From the NCBI GenBank assembly GCA_039621445.1, contig CP154956.1, forward strand, positions 48,564,231 through 48,628,230: a stretch of DNA of 64,000 bases, read 5' to 3'. The translations under genes were made by a program, and so were the position numbers. Source of the DNA: Euglena gracilis. Its lineage: Eukaryota; Euglenida; Euglenophyceae; Euglenales. Of this stretch, positions 24,650 through 37,334 are shown one piece after another (the stretch's first letter is position 1; the number at the start of each line of letters is the position of its first letter). The notes beneath the pieces were generated by a model. It was given only the letters and a program-made list of their open reading frames with translations, searched no databases and was not told the origin of the DNA.

Positions 24650-25910
24650 AAATCGCAGGGTCATTTTTGGGGTCAAAAAATCGAAAAATTCAAAATATCT
24701 CGAAAACGCCGGGGAGTTGCGAAAAAGTAAAGAGGACGTCATACCTCAACTTTGGGACGCCCGATCGATCGGTATGCGCGGTTTGGGCCGACTCCCCGCC
24801 TAGCCCGAGATACGGCCGTTTTGGGGTTTTGGGCCAGTTGGGCCAGTTTTGGCCATTTCGGGCCCGTTCGGGGCCCGAAACCGTAATTTGCCCGTATCTC
24901 GGGCTAGACGGGGAGTTGGAGCCCAAACCAGGGGGTCAATCATTAGGTTTAGGGGGGGGTTTTGACCGTTTTTTGGGGTTCCCGGGGTCTGGTTGTGCAA
25001 TTTTGGGCCATTTTTGGGTATTCGGGGACCCCTTCGGGGGGTTCGAGGGCTGCCGGGCTGGGGTCCAAAAATCAAAAATTTAAAATATCTCAAAAACGCT
25101 GTGGAGTTGAGGAAAAGTAAAGAGGACTTCATTCCACAACTTTGGGACGCCCGATCGATTGGTATGCGCGGTTTGGGCCAACTCCTCGCCTAGCCCGAGA
25201 TATGGCCGTTTTGGGGGTTTGGGGCCAGTTTTGGCCATTTCGGGCCTGTTCGGGCCCGAAACCGTAAATTGGCCGTATCTCGGGCTAGACGAGGAGTTGG
25301 GACCCAAACCAGGGGTCAATCATTAGGTTTAGGGGGGGGGTTTGACCGTTTTTTGGGGTTCCCGGGGTCTGGTTGTGCGATTTTGGGCCAGTTTTGGGTA
25401 TTCAGGGACCCCACCGTGCGCCGTCAGGGCGGCTGGGCGAGGGGGGGTCGGTCGGGACCCAAAATTTTGAAAAACCGGGTCAAAAAAGAACATCAAAAAA
25501 AGTCAAAAATTTTAATCGAACTTTTTTTTTTTGTTTCGCCCAAAACCATGTTTTTTGGCCTCCCGGACCCGGAAAAAGCGTTTTTGAGCTGAAAATGAGA
25601 GTTTTTCGACCCGCCAGGGCCCCTTTTTGGTTGGACAACCCATTGACTTTGGGTCAAAACCGGGTCAAAAAAGTCGAAAAAAATCGAAAATTTTTTTTGA
25701 CCCAAAACGATGTTTTATGGTCTTCCGGACCCAGAAAACATGTTTTTGGGCCGAAAATGAGCGTTTTTCGCAGGCCGGGCCGGAGTGGTCCCCCAAAGAG
25801 CTCAGCTCTACGTCACACCCTGTCGCTGAGCTCTTATCTCTTTAGAGTAAGAGCGAAGCTTACCACCGGGGCCGGAGGGGGGATCGGAGCCCCCCCCCCG
25901 CCTCCCCTCG

Positions 25911-25941
<31 letters not shown>

Positions 25942-26870
25942 TATCGATGTGACTGGATTTCGTGGCCCCCAAAGTGAATAGCCTATAGGTTAGGGGACGG
26001 TCCCTAGTACCTCCAGAGCCCTTCGGTTACCCGCAACTCTCCGCCAGTCCGGAGATATGGCCCGAGCAAAAAGTTTGCGTACCCGTTTTTTTTTTTTTTT
26101 TTTTTTTTAATCGCAGGGTCATTTTTGGGGTCAAAAAATCGAAAAATTCAAAATATCTCGAAAACGCCGGGGAGTTGCGAAAAAGTAAAGAGGACGTCAT
26201 ACCTCAACTTTGGGACGCCCGATCGATCGGTATGCGCGGTTTGGGCCGACTCCCCGCCTAGCCCGAGATACGGCCGTTTTGGGGTTTTGGGCCAGTTGGG
26301 CCAGTTTTGGCCATTTCGGGCCCGTTCGGGGCCCGAAACCGTAATTTGCCCGTATCTCGGGCTAGACGGGGAGTTGGAGCCCAAACCAGGGGGTCAATCA
26401 TTAGGTTTAGGGGGGGGGTTTGACCGTTTTTTGGGGTTCCCGGGGTCTGGTTGTGCAATTTTGGGCCATTTTTGGGTATTCGGGGACCCCTTCGGGGGGT
26501 TCGAGGGCTGCCGGGCTGGGGTCCAAAAATCGAAAAATTTAAAATATCTCGAAAACGCTGTGGAGTTGAGGTAAAGTAAAGAGGACCTCATTCCACAACT
26601 TTGGGACGCCCGATCGATTGGTATGCGCGGTTTGGGCCAACTCCTCGCCTAGCCCGAGATATGGCCGTTTTGGGGGTTTGGGGCCAGTTTTGGCCATTTC
26701 GAGCCTGTTCGGTGGGCCGAAACCGTAAATTGGCCGTATCTCTCGGGCTCGACTAGGAGTTGGGACCGCAAACCAGGGGTCAATAGGCGGGATAGGTTTT
26801 AGGGGGGGGGGTTTGACCGTTTTTTGGGGTTCCCGGGGTCTGGTTGTGCGATTTTGGGCCAGTTTTGGGT
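24650..26870. repeat. Tandem ~1.46-kb duplication
   Basis: 24,650-25,400 and 26,110-26,870 match at an offset of about 1,458 bp. Both fold-backs to their right (25,782 and 27,227) share the one-base loop deletion. Confidence 0.75.
25782..25867 (+). repeat. Fold-back element, full form
   Basis: CACCCTGTCGCTGAGCTC (one base shorter in the loop). C tract to 25942. Confidence 0.85.
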
Positions 26871-27226
26871 ATTCAGGGACCCCACCGTGCGCCGTCAGGG
26901 CGGCTGGGCGAGGGGGGGTCGGTCAAAACCGGGTCAAAAAAGTCAAAAAAAATCGAAAATTTTTTTTTCGCCCAAAACCATGTTTTTTGGCCTCCCGGAC
27001 CCGGAAAAAGCGTTTTTGAGCTGAAAATGAGAGTTTTTTTTTCGCCCTCCAGGGCCCCCTTTTTTGGTTGGGCCAACCCATTGACTTTTGGGGTCAAAAC
27101 CGGCAAAAAAGTCGAAAAAAATCGAAAAATTGTTTTTTGACCCAAACAACGATGTTTTATGGTCTTCCGGAACCCGAAAACCCATTGTTATTGGGCCGAA
27201 AATGAGCGTTGTTCGCAGGCCGGGCC

Positions 27227-27312
27227 GGAGTGGTCCCCCAAAGAGCTCAGCTCTACGTCACACCCTGTCGCTGAGCTCTTATCTCTTTAGAGTAAGAGCG
27301 AAGCTTACCACC
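27227..27312 (+). repeat. Fold-back element, full form
   Basis: Same loop deletion as the copy at 25782, so it is its sister copy. C tract to 27385. Confidence 0.85.
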
Positions 27313-27789
27313 CCCCCGAAACCCCCCCCTGACCCCCCCCCCCCGCCCCCCCCCCGGCCCCCCCCCCCCCCCCCCCCCCCCCCCTGAGTAGGCCCGGGCA
27401 CCCGCGGATTATCGATGTGACCTGATTTCGAGACCCGAAAGGTTAATAGCCTATAGGTTAGGAGACGGTCCCTAGTTTGTCCAGAGCCCTTAGGTTGCCC
27501 GCAACTCCGCGCCAGGCCGGAGATCTGGCCCGAGCAAAAAAGTTGTCTACCGTTTTTTTTCCAAAAAAAGTTTGTTGGACCGGCAACAGGGGTCATTTTT
27601 GGGGTCAAAAAATCGAAAAATTCAAAATATCTCGAAAACGCCGGGGAGTTGAGAAAAACTAAAGAGTACCTCATTCCACAACTTTGGGACGCCCCATCCA
27701 CCGGTATTCGCAGTTTGGGCCAACTCCCCGCCTGGCCCGAGATACGGCCGTTTTTCGGTCCAAATGGCCGTTTTGCGCACTTTTCCCAC

Positions 27790-28615
27790 TGTCCGACTTA
27801 GCCGTTTTCGGGCCAAAAAGGCGAAAAAAATCGAAAAATTTTTTTTCGCCCAAAACCATGTTTTTGGGCCTCCCGGACCCGGAAAAAGTGTTTTTGAGCC
27901 AAAAACGAGCGTTTTTCGACCCGCCAGCGCCCCGTTTTGGTTCGCCAATCCATTGACTTTGGGTCAAAACCGGGTGAAAAAAGTCGAAAAAAATCGAAAA
28001 AATTTTTTTCGCCCAAAACCATGTTTTTGGGCCTCCCGGACCCGGAAAAAAGTGTTTTTGAGCCGAAAACGAGCGTTTTTCGACCCGCCAGCGCCCCGTT
28101 TTGGTTCGCCAATCCATTGACTTTGGGTCAAAACCGGGTGAAAAAAGTCGAAAAAAATCGAAAAAATTTTTTTCGCCCAAAACCATGTTTTTGGGCCTCC
28201 CGGACCCGGAAAAAGTGTTTTTGAGCCGAAAACGAGCGTTTTTCGACCCGCCAGCGCCCCGTTTTGGTTCGCCAATCCATTGACTTTGGGTCAAAACCGG
28301 GTGAAAAAAGTCGAAAAAAATCGAAAAAAAATTTTTCGCCCAAAACCATGTTTTTGGGCCTCCCGGACCCGGAAAAAAGTGTTTTTGAGCCGAAAACGAG
28401 CGTTTTTCGACCCGCCAGCGCCCCGTTTTGGTTCGCCAATCCATTGACTTTGGGTCAAAACCGGGTGAAAAAAGTCGACAAAAATCGAAAATTTTTTTTC
28501 CGACCAAAACCATGTTTTTGGGCCTCCCGGACCCGGAAAAACTGTTTTTGAGCCGAAAACGAGCGTTTTTCGACCCGCCAGCGCCCCGTTTTGAGCCGCC
28601 GACCCAAATTGGTGG
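27790..28615 (+). repeat. Module A array, five near-identical 163-164 bp units
   Basis: A local variant with GGTTCGCCAATCCATTGAC and GGGTGAAAAAAG is shared by all copies and is absent elsewhere. It is followed directly by the unique island. Confidence 0.85.
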
Positions 28616-28619
28616 AGAG

Positions 28620-30340
28620 TTGAAAAAAAATGTCCGGAGAACTAATATGAAACCCGACCGCCCTATGTACCCGTATGTAGATTTCCCCGCCTGACCCGAG
28701 ATACGGTCGTTTTTCCGTCCAAATGCGGTGGCAAAAACGATGGGGCACAATCAATTGGGAGACACCTTCCCATAGACATCAATCAGGGGGGTTTGAGTTT
28801 TTTTTTCATCCAGTCCATTTTGTCAATTAGGGGGGGATGAACAAAGCAATGCAATGCAAAGCAACGGTTCCAAAGCAATGCAAAGAAAACACCTTTCTGT
28901 TTTCCATGTAATCCTCGTATGCCATTCTGCTTTTTTAAATGGCCGCTCTACCAACTTCCTGTTGGAAACCACCACATTCTGTTTTTTAATGCAGCATGCG
29001 AAAGACATTGTTCGCCTAAGCGCACTGTTGTCAACGCGCACCTGTTTGCTGCCCGGTTGGCCGGCAACAGCCACTCCCGAGGCTCTGCCAGGGGCTCAAG
29101 CCACCGAACAGCGTCAGCAACAGCCTTATTCCTCTTTTTTCCGACTGGAAGCCACTATGGTAGCTTGACCAATTTTGTATTTCTGGGGCTTGAGAAACAA
29201 AGCCCTTTGGTTCACACACTGCATTTAGTTATGTAGTTACTTCAGGCGGAGCGCCATGGCAGGGACCGACATACGCCCCTCACCAACTTCCACAAGGAAG
29301 TTATAAAGACATTTGTGCTAAGCGTTTGCCAAACGTTTTCCGTTGGCAATACATTTTGCCTGTATTCGTAGCGGCTGTGGCAGCTTGTATGCCTAGCAAC
29401 TGTACCCAATGAACTTCGAAGTCTGGTGCCCAGTTCATTTTGTGTTGCACGCATTTTCGGCTTTCATGCTCTCCCTCATTGCCGACTCAAAAGTTTTGGA
29501 AGAAAAATTCTTGTGACAGCCCACTGTTTCTCACCACCATGGTGCCAGTTGACTAACACGACCACTCCGTTCCACATAACTTTCAAATACTGTTTTCCCT
29601 CACATTCAACATCATTTTGAAAACTATTAATCTATATCTACAGACCTTCCATTCCCGTTGTGTAGTTATCGACATATTCATTTCTGCAACTGCTGTTTTG
29701 GTCATCAATACACAGCCTTCCAACTGTTTTCCGCCCTGTGTCGGCATGATCTGTTTGTCATGCCATGCTGCAATATCATACCTTTTTTTCCGTGTTATGC
29801 AGCTCCCTTGTTCCATCCAAACAGCATTCTCTCTCACACCAACATGCAATCACCCTCGGCTGCAATTATTTCCCCACCTAGTCTCCTGCTTCCAACCATT
29901 TGCAACTGTTACAACGTGCGTTCAAACTATGTGTGCACATGGTAGTCACGTGGCTGGCGAACATTACGAAAAAACCTGCCAAGAATATTTACACCGTGAG
30001 TCCCTGACACCGGTTCGGGCGTGAACCCAGAGCTTTCCATACGTGTCCAACAAACCGGTTCGGGCGTGAACCCGTTGTCTTCTACACAATTCTCAATCTC
30101 ATATTTTTCACATGTCTTCCGAATGCCTTCGCGTTATTATGCAAGTCCCAACAAGCATGACCCCCCACCCCAGATTACAGTACCACAATGAATGAATATT
30201 ACTGAATGACAAGTAAGGGCAAGGGTTCATTCTCCATTAATTCAGATGTCTACTCACTGCCGAGGAAAAAAAAAACGAAGCAGGACATTGATTCAACACC
30301 ATCACCTACTATGACGCGCAGTCACAGAGCTCATAGTATG
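28620..30340. other. Unique island inside the satellite; no gene recognised
   Basis: The first 150 bp still resemble module D; the rest is of ordinary composition. Open frames up to about 135 codons show no family mark. Two GGTTCGGGCGTGAACC hairpins lie at 30012 and 30057. Confidence 0.55.
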
Positions 30341-30341
30341 A

Positions 30342-30393
30342 TGTGTGTGTATATGTGTGTGTGTGGTGTGTGTGTGGTGTGTGGTGCATGTCT

Positions 30394-30454
<61 letters not shown>
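30342..30454. repeat. (TG)n microsatellite
   Basis: About 110 bp of TG with a few interruptions, next to the satellite boundary. Confidence 0.95.
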
Positions 30455-30455
<1 letters not shown>

Positions 30456-30516
30456 AGTTAGGACCCAAAGCAGGGCCGGGCCGCGCCACTGGGCCACTGG
30501 CAGACTGGTCCAGGCC

Positions 30517-30604
30517 GGGGTGGTCTCCCAAAGAGCTCAGCTCTACGTCTCACCCTGGTCGCTGAGCTCTTATCTCTTTAGAGTAAGAGCGAAGCTTACC
30601 ACCG
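30517..30604 (+). repeat. Fold-back element, full form
   Basis: Placed 65 bp after a (TG)n tract. It marks re-entry into the satellite after the unique island. C tract to 30685. Confidence 0.85.
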
Positions 30605-32272
30605 GGGCCGGAGGGGGGTCGGACCCCCCCGCCCCCCCCGCCCCCCCCGCCCCCCCCCCCCCCCCCCCCCCCCCGCCCCCCCCCTGGGTAGGTCCGGAAA
30701 CCCTAGGATTATCGATGTGACTGGATTTCCGGGCCCCCAAAGTGAATGGCCTATAGGTTAGGGGACGATCCCTAGTACCTCCAGAGCCCTTCGCTTACCC
30801 GCAACTCTCCGCCAGTCCGGAGATATGGCCCGAGCAAAAAAGTTGTCTACCGTTTTTTTTTCCGGGGAAATTGCAGGGTCATTTTGGGGTCAAAAAATCG
30901 AAAAATTCAAAATATCTCGAAAACGCTGCGGAGTTGAGAAAAAGTAAAGAGGACGTCATTCCACAACTTTGGGACGCCCGATCGATCGGTATGCGCGGTT
31001 TGGGCCAACTCCCCGCCTAGCCCGAGATACGGCCGTTTTGGGGTTTTGGGCCAGTTTGGCCAGTTTTGGCCGTTTCGGGCCCGTTCGGGGCCCGAAACCG
31101 TAAATTGGCCATATCTCGGGCTAGACGGGGAGTTGGAACCCAAACCAGGGGGTCAAACATTAGGTTTAGGGGGGGGTTTTGACCGTTTTTTGGGGTTCCC
31201 GGGGTCTGGTTGTGCGATTTTGGGCCATTTTTGGGTATTCGGGGACCCCTGCGGGGGGTTCGAAGGCGGCCGGGCTGGGGTCCAAAAATCGAAAAATTCA
31301 AAATATCTCGAAAACGCTGCGGAGTTGAGGAAAAGTGATGGCGACCTTATTTAACGACCTTGGAACGCCCGATCGATCGGTATGCGCGGTTTGGGCCGAC
31401 TCCTCGCCTAGCCCGAGATATGGCCGTTTTGGGGTTTTTGGGCCAGCTTGGCCAGTTCTGGCCATTTCGGGGCCGAAACCGTAAATTGGCCATATCTCGG
31501 GCTAGACGGGTAGTTGGAACCCAAACCAGGGGGTCAAACATTAGGTTTAGGGGGGGGTTTTGACCGTTTTTTGGGGTTCCCGGGGTCTGGTTGTGCGATT
31601 TTGGGCCAGTTTTGGGTATTCGGGGACCCCTGCAGGCCCTGAGGGCGGCTGGGCGAGGGGGTCAAAAATCGGGTGGCAGGTCGGGACCCAAAATTTTGAA
31701 AAATTTTTTTTCGCTCAAAAACACTTTTTTTCACTTCAGAACATCAAAAAAAGTGTTTTTGGGCGAAAAAAATTTTCCGACCCGGACCCCCCCCCCTGCC
31801 CCCCCTGGCCGGTGGACTTAGCCATTTTTGGGTCAAAAAGTCAAAAAAATTCAAAAATTTTTTTTTGCCCAAAACCATGATTTTTGACCTCCCGGACCCG
31901 AAAAAAGTGTTTTTGAGCCAAAAATGAGCGTTTTTCGACCATCCAGCGCCCCGTTTTGGGCCACCAACCCATTGACTTTGGGTCAAAACCGGGCCAAAAA
32001 AGTCGAAAAAATCGAAAAAAAATTTTTTGCCCAGAACAATGTTTTTTGGCCTCCAGGACCCGTAAAACCTGTTTTTGAGCCGAAAATGAGCGTTTTTCGA
32101 CCCGCCAGGGCCCCGTTTTGGGCCACCAACCCATGACTTTGGGTCAAAACCGGTCAAAAAAAGTCGAAAAAAATTGAAAAATTTTTTTTGCCCCAAAACG
32201 ATGTTTTCTGGCCTCCCTGACCCAGAAAAACTGTTTTTGAGCCGAAAATGAGCGTTTTTCCCGGGCCGGGCC

Positions 32273-32360
32273 GGGGTGGTTTCCCAAAGAGCTCAGCTCT
32301 ACGTCACACCCTGGTCGCTGAGCTCTTATCTCTTTAGAGTAAGAGCGAAGCTTACCACCG
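32273..32360 (+). repeat. Fold-back element, full form
   Basis: GGTTTCCCAAAGAGC variant; right flank ACCACCGGGGCCGG. C tract to 32452. Confidence 0.85.
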
Positions 32361-33639
32361 GGGCCGGAGGGGGGGTCGGACCCCCCCGCCCCCCCCCGCC
32401 CCCCCGCCCCCCCCCGCCCCCCCCGCCCCCCCCCCGCCCCCCCGCCCCCCCCTGGGTAGGTCCGGAAACCCTGGGATTATCGATGTGACTGGATTTCGTG
32501 GCCCCCAAAGTGAATGGCCTATAGGTTAGGGGACGGTCCCTTGTACCTCCAGAGCCCTTCGGTTACCCGCAACTCCCCGCCAGTCCGGAGATATGGCCCG
32601 AGCAAAAAAGTTGTCTACCGTTTTTTTTTCCGGGGAAATTGCAGGGTCATTTTGGGGTCAAAAAATCGAAATTTTCAAAATATCTCGAAAACGCTGGGGA
32701 GATGCAAAAAAGTGAAGAGGACGTCATTCCTCAACTTTGGGACGCCCGATCGATCGGTATGCGTGGTTTGGGCCGACTCCCCGCCTAGCCCGAGATACGG
32801 CCGTTTTGGGGTTTTGGGCCAGTTTGGCCAGTTTTGGCCATTTCGGGCCCGTTCGGGGCCCGAAACCGTAATTTGCCCGTATCTCGGGCTAGACGGGGAG
32901 TTGGAGCCCAAACCAGGGGGTCAATCATTAGGTTTAGGGGGGGGGTTTGACCGTTTTTTGGGGTTCCCGGGGTCTGGTTGTGCAATTTTGGGCCATTTTT
33001 GGGTATTCGGGGACCCCTGCGGGGGCGCGACGGCGGCCGGCCTGGGGTCCAAAAATCGAAAATTTCAAAATATCTCGAAAACACTGCGGAGTTGAGGAAA
33101 AGTGATGGCGACCTTATTTGACGACCTTGGAACGCCCTATCGATCGGTATGCGCGGTTTGGGACAACTCCTCGCCTAGCCCGAGATACGGCCGTTTTGGG
33201 GGTTTCGGGCTCGTTTGACCAGTTCTGGCCATTTCGGGGCCCGAAACGGTAAATTGGCTGTATCTCGGGCTAGACGGGGAGTTGGGACCCAAAGTGGGGG
33301 TCAAACATTACGTTTAGGGGGGGGGGGTTTGACCGTTTTTTGGGGTTCCCGGGGTCTGGTTGTGCGATTTTGGCCAGTTTTTGGGTATTCGGGGACCCCA
33401 TCGCGCGCTGTCAGGGCGGCTGGGCCAGGGGGGTTCGGGTGGCAGGTCGGGACCCAAAATTTTGAAAATTTTTTTTTCGCTCAAAAACACTTTTTATCAC
33501 TTCAGAACAACCAAAAAAGTGTTTTTGAGCGGAAAAAATTTTTCCGACCCGGACCCCCCTCCCCATGCCCCCCCCTGGATGGCCCCCCCCCCTGGCCGGT
33601 GGATTTGGCCATTTTTGGGTCAAAAAGTCAAAAAAATTG

Positions 33640-34510
33640 AATAAAATTTTTTTCGTCCAAAACCATGTTTTTTGACCTCCCGGACCCGAAAAAAGTGTTT
33701 TCGAGCCAAAAATGAGCGTTTTTCGACCCGCCAGCGCCCTGTTTTGGGCCGCCGACCCATTGACTTTGGGTCAAAACCGGGTCAAAAAAGTCTCGAAAAA
33801 GATTTTTTTGTCCGAAACGATGTTTTTGGGCCTCCCGGACCCGGAAAAACTGTTTTGGAGCCGAAAATGAGCGTTTTCGACCCGCCAGCGCCCTGTTTTG
33901 GGCCGCCGACCCATTGACTTTGGGTCAAAACCGGGTCAAAAAAGTCGAAAAAAATCGAAAAAAATTTTTTTGCCCGAAACGATGCTGTTTGGCCTCCCGG
34001 ACCCGGAAAAACTGTTTTTGAGCCGAAAATGAGCGTTTTTCGACCCGCCAGCACCCCGTTTTGGGCCGCCGACCCATTCATTGATTTTGGGTCAAAACCG
34101 GGTCAAAAAAGTCGAAAAAAATCAAAAAAAATTTTTTTGCCCGAAATGATGTTTTTTGGCCTCCCGGACCCGGAAAAACTGTTTTTGAGCCGAAAATGAG
34201 CGTTTTCGACCCGCCAGCGCCCCGTTTTGGGCCGCCGACCCATTAACTTTGGGTCAAAACCGGGTCAAAAAAGTCGAAAAAAATCGAAAAAATTTTTTTT
34301 GCCTGAAACGATGTTTTTTGGCCTACCGGACCCGGAAAACCGAGCGTTTTTCGACCCGCCGGCGCCAACCCATTGACTTTGGGTCAAAACCGGGTCAAAA
34401 AAGTCGAAAAAAATCGAAAAAAAAATTTCCCCCCAAACGATGTTTTTTGGCCTCCCGGACCCGGAAAAACTGTTTTTGAGCCGAAAATGAGCGTTTTTCG
34501 ACCCACCACC
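33640..34510 (+). repeat. Module A array, about six units
   Basis: Units of 130-165 bp with small deletions. The last is closed by the cap GCACAAAACCCATGGATTTC and GTATGTATGGAGGGGT. Confidence 0.85.
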
Positions 34511-34610
34511 GCCCCGTTTCTAGCACAAAACCCATGGATTTCAGGCAAAAGAGCTCCATGGAGTGGGCCGGTATGTATGGAGGGGTGAATGAAGGGGTGG
34601 GTGCGTGCTT

Positions 34611-34687
34611 ATTAAGAGCTCAGCACTATTCAAAACCTGTCGCTGAGCTCTTATCTCTTTAGAGTAAGAGCGAAGCTTACCACCCCG
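34611..34687 (+). repeat. Fold-back element with replaced left half
   Basis: TTAAGAGCTCAGCACTATTC then AAAACCTGTCGCTGAGCTCT. The 11-bp stem is kept although the loop is a different sequence. Confidence 0.75.
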
Positions 34688-34785
34688 GCGACGGGGGGGT
34701 CGGACCCCCCGCCCCCCCCGCCCCCCCCGCCCCCCCCTGGGTAGGTCGGGACACCCGAGGATTATCGATGTGATTGGATTTCCGG

Positions 34786-37334
34786 GAGGCCAAAAAACAT
34801 CGTTTCGGGCAAAAAAAATTTTTTCGATTTTTTCGACTTTTTTGACCCGGGTTTGACCCAAAGTCAATGGGTCGGCGGCCCAAAACGGGGCGCTGGCGGG
34901 TCGAAAAACGCTCGTTTTCGGCTCAAAAACAGTTTTTCTGGGTCCGGGAGGCCAAAAAACATCGTTTCGGGCAAAAAAAATTTTTTCGATTTTTTTCGAC
35001 TTTTTCGACCCGGTTTTGACCCAAAGTCCGGTCGGCGGCCCAAACGGGGCGCTGGCGGGTCGAAAAACGCTCGTTTTCGGCTCAAAAACAGTTTTTTTTC
35101 CGGTCGGGAGGCCAAAAAACATCGTTTCGGGCAAAAAAAAAATTTTTCGACGACTTTTTGACCCGGGTTTGACCCAGTCAAGGTCGGCGGCCCAAACGGG
35201 GCGCTGGCGGTCGAAAAACGCTCGTTTTCGGCTCAAAAACAGTTTTCTGGGTCCGGGTCAAAAACATCGTTTCGGGCAAAAAAAATTTTTTCGATTTTTT
35301 TCGACTTTTTTGGCCATCGAACAGTGGCAAAAGTGTACAAAATGGCCTAAATTGGCCGAAAAACGGCCGTATATCGGGCTAGGCGGTGAGCTGCGATGAA
35401 ACCAAAATCACAGTATGAGCGTTCCAAGGGCTTCAATTTAGGTCTCTGGACATTTCCTTTGATTTTGCATCATTTTCGAGAAATTTTGAAAACATCGATT
35501 TTTTGACCCCCAACCCCCCCGAAAACGGCTAAGTCGAACAGAGGGAAAAGTGTACAAAACGGCCAGCTGCGCCGAAAACGGCCGTATCTCGGGCTGGGCG
35601 GGGCGTTGCGGGGAAATCAAAATACCGGTGGATGAGGCGTTCCAAGGGCTTCAAATTAGGTCTCCGGACATTTCCTTTGATTTTGCTTCATTTTGGAGAT
35701 ATTTTGAAAATTGACATTTTTTGGCCGTCCAAAGGGGGGGGGGCTTATCCAGGGGGGGTTGGCGAATCCTACCCAGTTTGGACCCCTTCGCGCGTGAATA
35801 ACTCAGGCCTGGCGGGGAGTTGGGGGTCAAACCCAGGTGATTCGGAAACTAGGAATCCAGTCGCTCGTGACTGAAAAAAAAATTTTCGGGAACGGGGCCG
35901 GGATCATGGTGATAATCCGCCGGTTCCCGAGGTGGCCCCGAGGGGGGGGGGAGGGGGGGGGGTTCGGGGGGGGTTTTCCCCCAGTGGTAAGCTTCGCTCT
36001 TACCCATAAAGGGATAAGAGCTCAGCGACCAGGGTGTGACGTAGAGCTGAGCTCTTTGGGAGACCACTCCGGCCTGGCCCGGGAAAAAACACTCATTTTC
36101 GGCTCAAAAACACTTTTTCCGGGTCTGGACATTGTTTTGGGCAAAAATTTTTTTCGAATTTTTTCGACTTTTTTGATCCAGTTTTGAGCCAAAATCATTG
36201 GGTTGGCGGCCCAAAACGGGGCGCTGGCATGTCGAAAAACGCTCATTTTCGGCTCAAAAACAGGTTTTACAGGTCCTGGAGGCCAAAAAACATTGATCTG
36301 GGCAAAAATTTTTTTTCGATTTTTCTCGACTTTTTTGGCCAGGTTTTGACCCAAAGTCAATGGATTGGCAGCCCAAAACGGGGCGCTGGCGGGTCGAAAA
36401 ACGCTCATTTTTGGCTCGAAAACAGTTTTTCTGGGTCCGGGAGGCCAAAAAACATTGTTTCGGGCAAAAAAAAATTTGGAATTTTTTCGACTTTTTTGAC
36501 CCGGTTTTGACCCAAAGTCAATGGGTTGGCAGCCCAAAACGGGGCGCTGGAAGGTCGAAAAACGCTCATTTTTGGCTCGAAAACACTTTTTTCAGGTCCG
36601 GGAGGTCAAAAAACATGCTTTTGGGCGAAAAAAATTTTTTGGAATTTTTTTGACTTTTTGACCCAAAAATGGCTAAGTCCACCGGCCACGGGGGGCGGGC
36701 CCCAGCCAGGGCATGTGGGGGGGGGGGGTCCGGGTCGGTAAAATTTTTTCAAAATTTTGGGTCCCGACCTGCCACCCGACCCCCCCTCGCCCAGCCTCCC
36801 TCACGGCGCATTGGGGATCCCCGAATACCCAAAACTGGCCGAAAATCGCACAACCAGACCCCGGGAACCCCAAAAAACGGTCAAAACCCCCCCCCTAAAC
36901 CTAATGATTGACCCCCTGGTTTGGCTCCCAACTCCCCGTCTAGCCCGAGATACGGGCAAATTACGGTTTGGGGCCCCGAACGGACCCGAAATGGCCAAAA
37001 CTGGCCAAACTGGCCCAAAACCACAAAACGGCCGTATCTCGGGCTAGGCGAGGAGTTGGCCCAAACCGCGCATACCGATCGATCGGGCGTCCCAAAGTTG
37101 TGGAACGACGTCCTCTTTACTTTTTGTCAACTCCGCGGCGTTTTCGAGATATTTTGAATTTTTCAATTTTTTGACCCCAAAATGACCCTGCAATTTCCCC
37201 GGAAAAAAAAAACGGTAGACAACTTTTTTGCTCGGGCCATATCTCCGGACAGGCGGGGAGTTACGGGTAACCGAAGGGCTCTGGAGAAACTAGGGAACCT
37301 CTCCTAACCTATAGGCTATTCACTTTGGGGGCCC
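34786..37334 (-). repeat. Inverted block of the satellite (2.5 kb)
   Basis: Modules A, B and D all read on the minus strand here and on the plus strand on either side. Left junction TTCCGGG|AGGCC; right junction GGGGGCC|CCGGACCC. Turning the block round gives back the usual TTCCGGGCCCCCAAAGTG and TTGGCCTCCCGGACCCGG. Confidence 0.85.
35990..36070 (-). repeat. Fold-back element, full form, minus strand, changed stem
   Basis: On the minus strand the small hairpin reads CTTATCCC-TTTAT-GGGTAAG instead of CTTATCTC-TTTA-GAGTAAG, so a T-A pair became C-G on both sides. It lies inside the inverted block. Confidence 0.85.

Noticed and set aside
27671-28750. 359-codon open frame on the minus strand
   Set aside because: It follows five module A units; similar frames exist on both strands and in other arrays, and no domain is visible. 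It is a by-product of a stop-poor repeat.
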